The notes beneath the pieces were generated by a model, which was given only the letters and a program-made list of their open reading frames with translations, made no database searches and had not been told where the DNA came from. From positions 423,870 through 487,869 of the forward strand of contig NZ_JAJAFR010000003.1 of the NCBI RefSeq assembly GCF_020734105.1: a stretch of 64,000 nucleotides of DNA. Reading direction: 5' to 3'. Shown here piece by piece: positions 61,307-64,000 of this stretch (its first letter is position 1; every line of letters begins with the position of its first letter). This DNA is from Alkalihalobacillus deserti. Its GTDB lineage: Bacteria > Bacillota > Bacilli > Bacillales > Bacillaceae_D. A program made the position numbers and the translations under genes.

Positions 61307-62852
61307 CTCCTAAAATCTTAAGATAACCATCTAGTTCTCTAACGGATGCTTTCTCTTTATAATGAATGGAGGACATTTCTATTATCGGAATATTAGTTGG
61401 AAGTATCGCATTCTCATGATCTTGAATTCTTGCTAAATGTTTTACGACATCATGAAAATCGTTGGCACTCCACAAGGATTGTTTAATACAAATATCTAAG
61501 GCAGATTGAATAAATGGGTCAAAGTTCTTCACTGCTCTGTGTAAAATTTGTAGCTGGTCTCGTATGTATCTAGGATATCGCTTATCAATTTCATTAAGAA
61601 ATATATGAATCTTTTCCTGATCATTAAAAGAGCCTTTTACAGTATCCATATATGCTTGGATTCCTTTTGACCTGTCTCTAGAGTGATTGGTATTCTTAAT
61701 CAGTTGACCTTTTCCTCTGGTAAGAGGATGAGTAGCTAAAGGTACACCTCCAGGTGTCTTTTCGATAATAAGTTCTTCTTTATTAATTCGAATATAGACA
61801 GTATTTTCACCCTGAGGTTTATATGTTCCTAGTGGAACCGAATAACGATTAGATTGGTATTTGATAATATTGTCCTTATGGACAGTTCTTGTTATACTTG
61901 TTCCATGGTTACTCTCGAAAGAGAGTAGGGTGGAGACCTTTCGTAAATGTGGCTTTTCCAGGGCAAACACATCGATGGGTCTCTTTTTTATTGTATTGTG
62001 TATTTGATAGTTTCCTTTTCTATTAAGCCAAGCTAAACAATGCTCATTCCATGCATCGAGCTGATGAAACACTCGATTTTTTGCAAAGTTCCTTTTAATG
62101 AATTTCACAACATTTTCAATCTTGCCTTTAGATTCTGGATCTGTTGCTTTACATAAATAAACTGAAAACCCTCTTTGCTGTTTATAAGCTTGAAACTCTT
62201 CCGTATAAATAATGTCTCCTCCATTTTCGCTTACAGTCATCAGCTTATCTTGGTCATATACAATTTCGTCTGTCCTGCCTCCGTAATACTCAAATGCATT
62301 CTCATGACAACGTAAAACATCACGAGTAGTAAATGGCCGATCTTGCCATATCGCATACTTAAAACGTGAGTGGGAAAGTACAAAGGCAATTACATAGATT
62401 TTTATCCATTTCCCTTCAAATGTCCTAATTTTCATTTCTCCAAAGTCCACTTGCATTTGTTTTCCCTTTGGTAATTCTTCTATAGCTTCATAACTCCGAA
62501 ATGTAACTGTTTTTGGTATGTGGTACTTTTCTCGCAATTCTCTAACGTAAGTACGAACAGTACTATCACCAACATCGGAAAAAGAGTAGCGTTCCTCTAA
62601 CCAATCGGAAACTTGTGAAGCTGATAAATCAGGGTGCTCTTTTAACCAGCCTAGAATATGATCCTGAAAAGGATCCAGCTTTCGATTCCTTGTCTTCAAT
62701 TCGTCCACCCACCTACAAGCTTCTTCAAAATCCCTTTCTAGATATTCATAAACTGTTGTTCTTGATAGATTGCATTTTCTCGCAATAGCTGCAACTTTAA
62801 AACCTTGTCTTTTCAATTGATGAACTTCAACAATCATTTCTAATTTCAACAC
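61299..62852 (-). CDS. istA: IS21-family transposase IstA
   Basis: A 517-residue DDE transposase. N-terminal helix-turn-helix (AAIARKCNLSRTTVYEYLER, about 18-38) binds the terminal repeats. Catalytic acids are Asp in QVDFGEMKI, Asp in IVYDQDKLM and Glu in ESKGKIENVV, in the expected order. The C-terminal region (LERTRGKGQLIKNTNHSRDR-type) is present. Start near 62852 after a weak site. All key residues appear intact. Confidence 0.9.
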   Translation of the reverse strand: MLKLEMIVEVHQLKRQGFKVAAIARKCNLSRTTVYEYLERDFEEACRWVDELKTRNRKLDPFQDHILGWLKEHPDLSASQVSDWLEERYSFSDVGDSTVRTYVRELREKYHIPKTVTFRSYEAIEELPKGKQMQVDFGEMKIRTFEGKWIKIYVIAFVLSHSRFKYAIWQDRPFTTRDVLRCHENAFEYYGGRTDEIVYDQDKLMTVSENGGDIIYTEEFQAYKQQRGFSVYLCKATDPESKGKIENVVKFIKRNFAKNRVFHQLDAWNEHCLAWLNRKGNYQIHNTIKKRPIDVFALEKPHLRKVSTLLSFESNHGTSITRTVHKDNIIKYQSNRYSVPLGTYKPQGENTVYIRINKEELIIEKTPGGVPLATHPLTRGKGQLIKNTNHSRDRSKGIQAYMDTVKGSFNDQEKIHIFLNEIDKRYPRYIRDQLQILHRAVKNFDPFIQSALDICIKQSLWSANDFHDVVKHLARIQDHENAILPTNIPIIEMSSIHYKEKASVRELDGYLKILGGV

Positions 62853-63090
62853 CTTCTTGGCCCTCCATCATTTCAGTTATCTTCATACTTTCAAATTTTA
62901 ATTGATTGGAGGTTATTTGAGCAGAAAGTGTTCAGTTTTATCGAGCAAAAACTGTTCAGTTTAGTCTAGCAGTTACACCTCCTTATTGGTAAACTCAAGG
63001 TATCCATTTTAACTCATCTTTTTATTTTATTTGATATTATGTTTTCTACCTAGCCTAAAAATTATGAAAGCTTCTTCCATTAACCTGACT

Positions 63091-63166
63091 TGTTAGCTCA
63101 ACAAGAAAAGCTGCCCAGCAAAGGCAGCTCGAACTTCAATTAACGCACCCGATAGTTTAAGTGTAA
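63091..63166 (-). repeat. Dispersed repeat with hairpin
   Basis: TGTTAGCTCAACAAGAAAAG, then GCTGCC...GGCAGC hairpin, then TCAATTAACGCACCC GATAGTTTAAGTG. The most complete copy in the window: hairpin flanked by opposed TTAGCTCAAC and TAGTTTAAGTG motifs. Confidence 0.65.
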
Positions 63167-63266
63167 TAATCCACCAATCCACCAAACTTTATAGCCAATT
63201 AATGATAATATACCTTCATTATAGATTTAAAGGAAACAATCTAAGACAACTTTTAAGTTTTTCTAT

Positions 63267-63300
63267 AAAAGCCAACCTTTGTATAACGAGGTTGGCTTTT
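63267..63300 (-). terminator. Intrinsic terminator
   Basis: AAAAGCCAACCT/AGGTTGGCTTTT stem with a 10-nt loop, downstream of the partial gene at 63315. Confidence 0.8.
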
Positions 63301-63314
63301 ATAAGCTTTTCAAC

Positions 63315-64000
63315 CTAATTCAAATCGATCCTAACCTTCTCTAATTCAACAGGAATATTGGCACTCAATGATCCCATATTAACTCTTATTACATAGTCTT
63401 TTAAGTTAAAATCTTTAATTTTACTAATATCAAATGTGTTTGTAAATCGTAAGTCATCTTTATTAATTACTTCGACTGAGTGTTTAATCGGCTCCTGATA
63501 AATATCTTTTTCTGTTTCTTTAACTAGTATCACATCATTGCGAGCAATATTACTATAAAACAAGAAGTCTTGATCCATGTTATTACCATTATTTATTTGA
63601 AAATCAAAAATAATGTTCTTATCCTGAACGGTAATATTTTCTATTTCAACAGCTAAGTCTTGCCTTTCAGAATTAATTTCAACAGGAGTTCCTTCATCTA
63701 ATTTAATAAAACGATCAGGTTCACTTAATGCCACTTTAGGTAGCACCTCTATATAACTAGTTTCTCCCTTTATTGACTGTGGAATAATACTTCTACCTTT
63801 AACAATAATTCTATTGTTCTCTTTGACAGTTTCTAGGTCAATTCCGTCTGAGGAGATATTGATTTCATTGCCTTGATCATCATAAGCCTCTAGTCGTACT
63901 TGATCATGTTTTCCTTCAATTGGAAAAGTAGCTGTATAGTTAATAGCAGTTGATGCTTTACCTTGAATAATTGAATCGAAATGAACATTTATTTCTGCAT
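63315..64000 (-). CDS. DUF4179/DUF5643-like protein, 5' end outside window
   Basis: The minus-strand frame is open to the right edge, so about 228 C-terminal residues are visible. Beta-sandwich-like strands are apparent (INYTATFPIEGKHDQVRLEA, SYIEVLPKVALSEPDRF, SVEVINKDDLRFTNTFDI and LKDYVIRVNMGSLSANIPVE). The layout resembles the C-terminal DUF5643 part of DUF4179 proteins, often membrane-anchored ECF anti-sigma-like or surface proteins; this is from recollection of the family. An internal GTG at 63746 is not the start, as reading continues in frame upstream of it. Terminator at 63267. Confidence 0.6.
   Translation of the reverse strand, partial: AEINVHFDSIIQGKASTAINYTATFPIEGKHDQVRLEAYDDQGNEINISSDGIDLETVKENNRIIVKGRSIIPQSIKGETSYIEVLPKVALSEPDRFIKLDEGTPVEINSERQDLAVEIENITVQDKNIIFDFQINNGNNMDQDFLFYSNIARNDVILVKETEKDIYQEPIKHSVEVINKDDLRFTNTFDISKIKDFNLKDYVIRVNMGSLSANIPVELEKVRIDLN

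Larger units (their letters stand above)
60494..62977 (-). mobile_element. IS21-family insertion sequence, apparently intact
   Basis: About 2.48 kb with istA and istB on the minus strand. Terminal inverted repeats start TGTAAC at both ends. Internal repeats TTGAACACTTTTTGCTC, TTGAACACTTTTCGCTTG on the left and GTGTTCAGTTTTATCGAGC, CTGTTCAGTTTAGTC on the right are the multiple-terminal-repeat pattern of the family. Flanks repeat CCTCC (5 bp), the target duplication. No frameshift or stop interrupts either gene, so it may be active. Confidence 0.88.

Overview
The window looks like chromosomal DNA from an endospore-forming, low-GC Bacillaceae (Bacillus sensu lato). Support comes from the AT-rich sequence, strong AGGAGG ribosome-binding sites, frequent TTG/GTG starts, an H-type small acid-soluble spore protein (16.0-16.2 kb), an RNase J with its closest recognisable relatives in Bacillus, and many T-tailed intrinsic terminators. 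No rRNA, tRNA or CRISPR array was seen.

0.3-24.9 kb is mostly metabolic and housekeeping: an alpha/beta hydrolase, a soluble acyl-ACP desaturase-type diiron protein, a secreted polysaccharide deacetylase, an ergothioneine-type operon (egtB-egtD plus a flavodoxin-fold reductase), RNase J, a MarR regulator with a 14-TM drug exporter, a TraB-family membrane protein, a VOC protein, a cation/Ca2+ exchanger and an SLC13-type transporter. Small hydrophilic proteins and decayed genes lie between them (integrase fragment, LLM oxidoreductase, CBO0543 protein). A 2.8-kb segment (19.16-21.99 kb) is bounded by about 62-bp inverted repeats.

25.0-32.8 kb is a tyrosine-recombinase cluster. It holds a XerC/D-like gene with tandem repeats upstream, a separate 391-aa integrase, a three-gene operon of different recombinases (520, 372 and 314 aa), and a decayed Xer gene. 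The 391-aa gene and the trio each carry a long terminator-like hairpin of the form AGCACC...GGTGCT between the probable promoter and the start codon.

32.9-43.3 kb and 49.2-60.5 kb are accessory arrays, nearly all on the minus strand, of small orphan genes. They resemble stand-alone immunity or recipient genes of polymorphic-toxin islands (HEAT repeats, CPCC zinc-ribbon, DUF3885, DMP19/DUF4375, DUF3916, TPR, small membrane proteins). Many are broken by frameshifts or in-frame stops. A dispersed repeat with core GCACCCGTTAGTT and an attached hairpin recurs between them.

Inside this region (43.65-47.25 kb) an XPB/Ssl2-like helicase, an overlapping partner gene and a divergent membrane-anchored Mrr-type nuclease form a candidate defence module. 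The right end holds a group II intron remnant, an intact IS21-family element (60,494-62,977) whose target duplication is a Shine-Dalgarno sequence, and a partial gene resembling DUF4179/DUF5643 surface or anti-sigma proteins.
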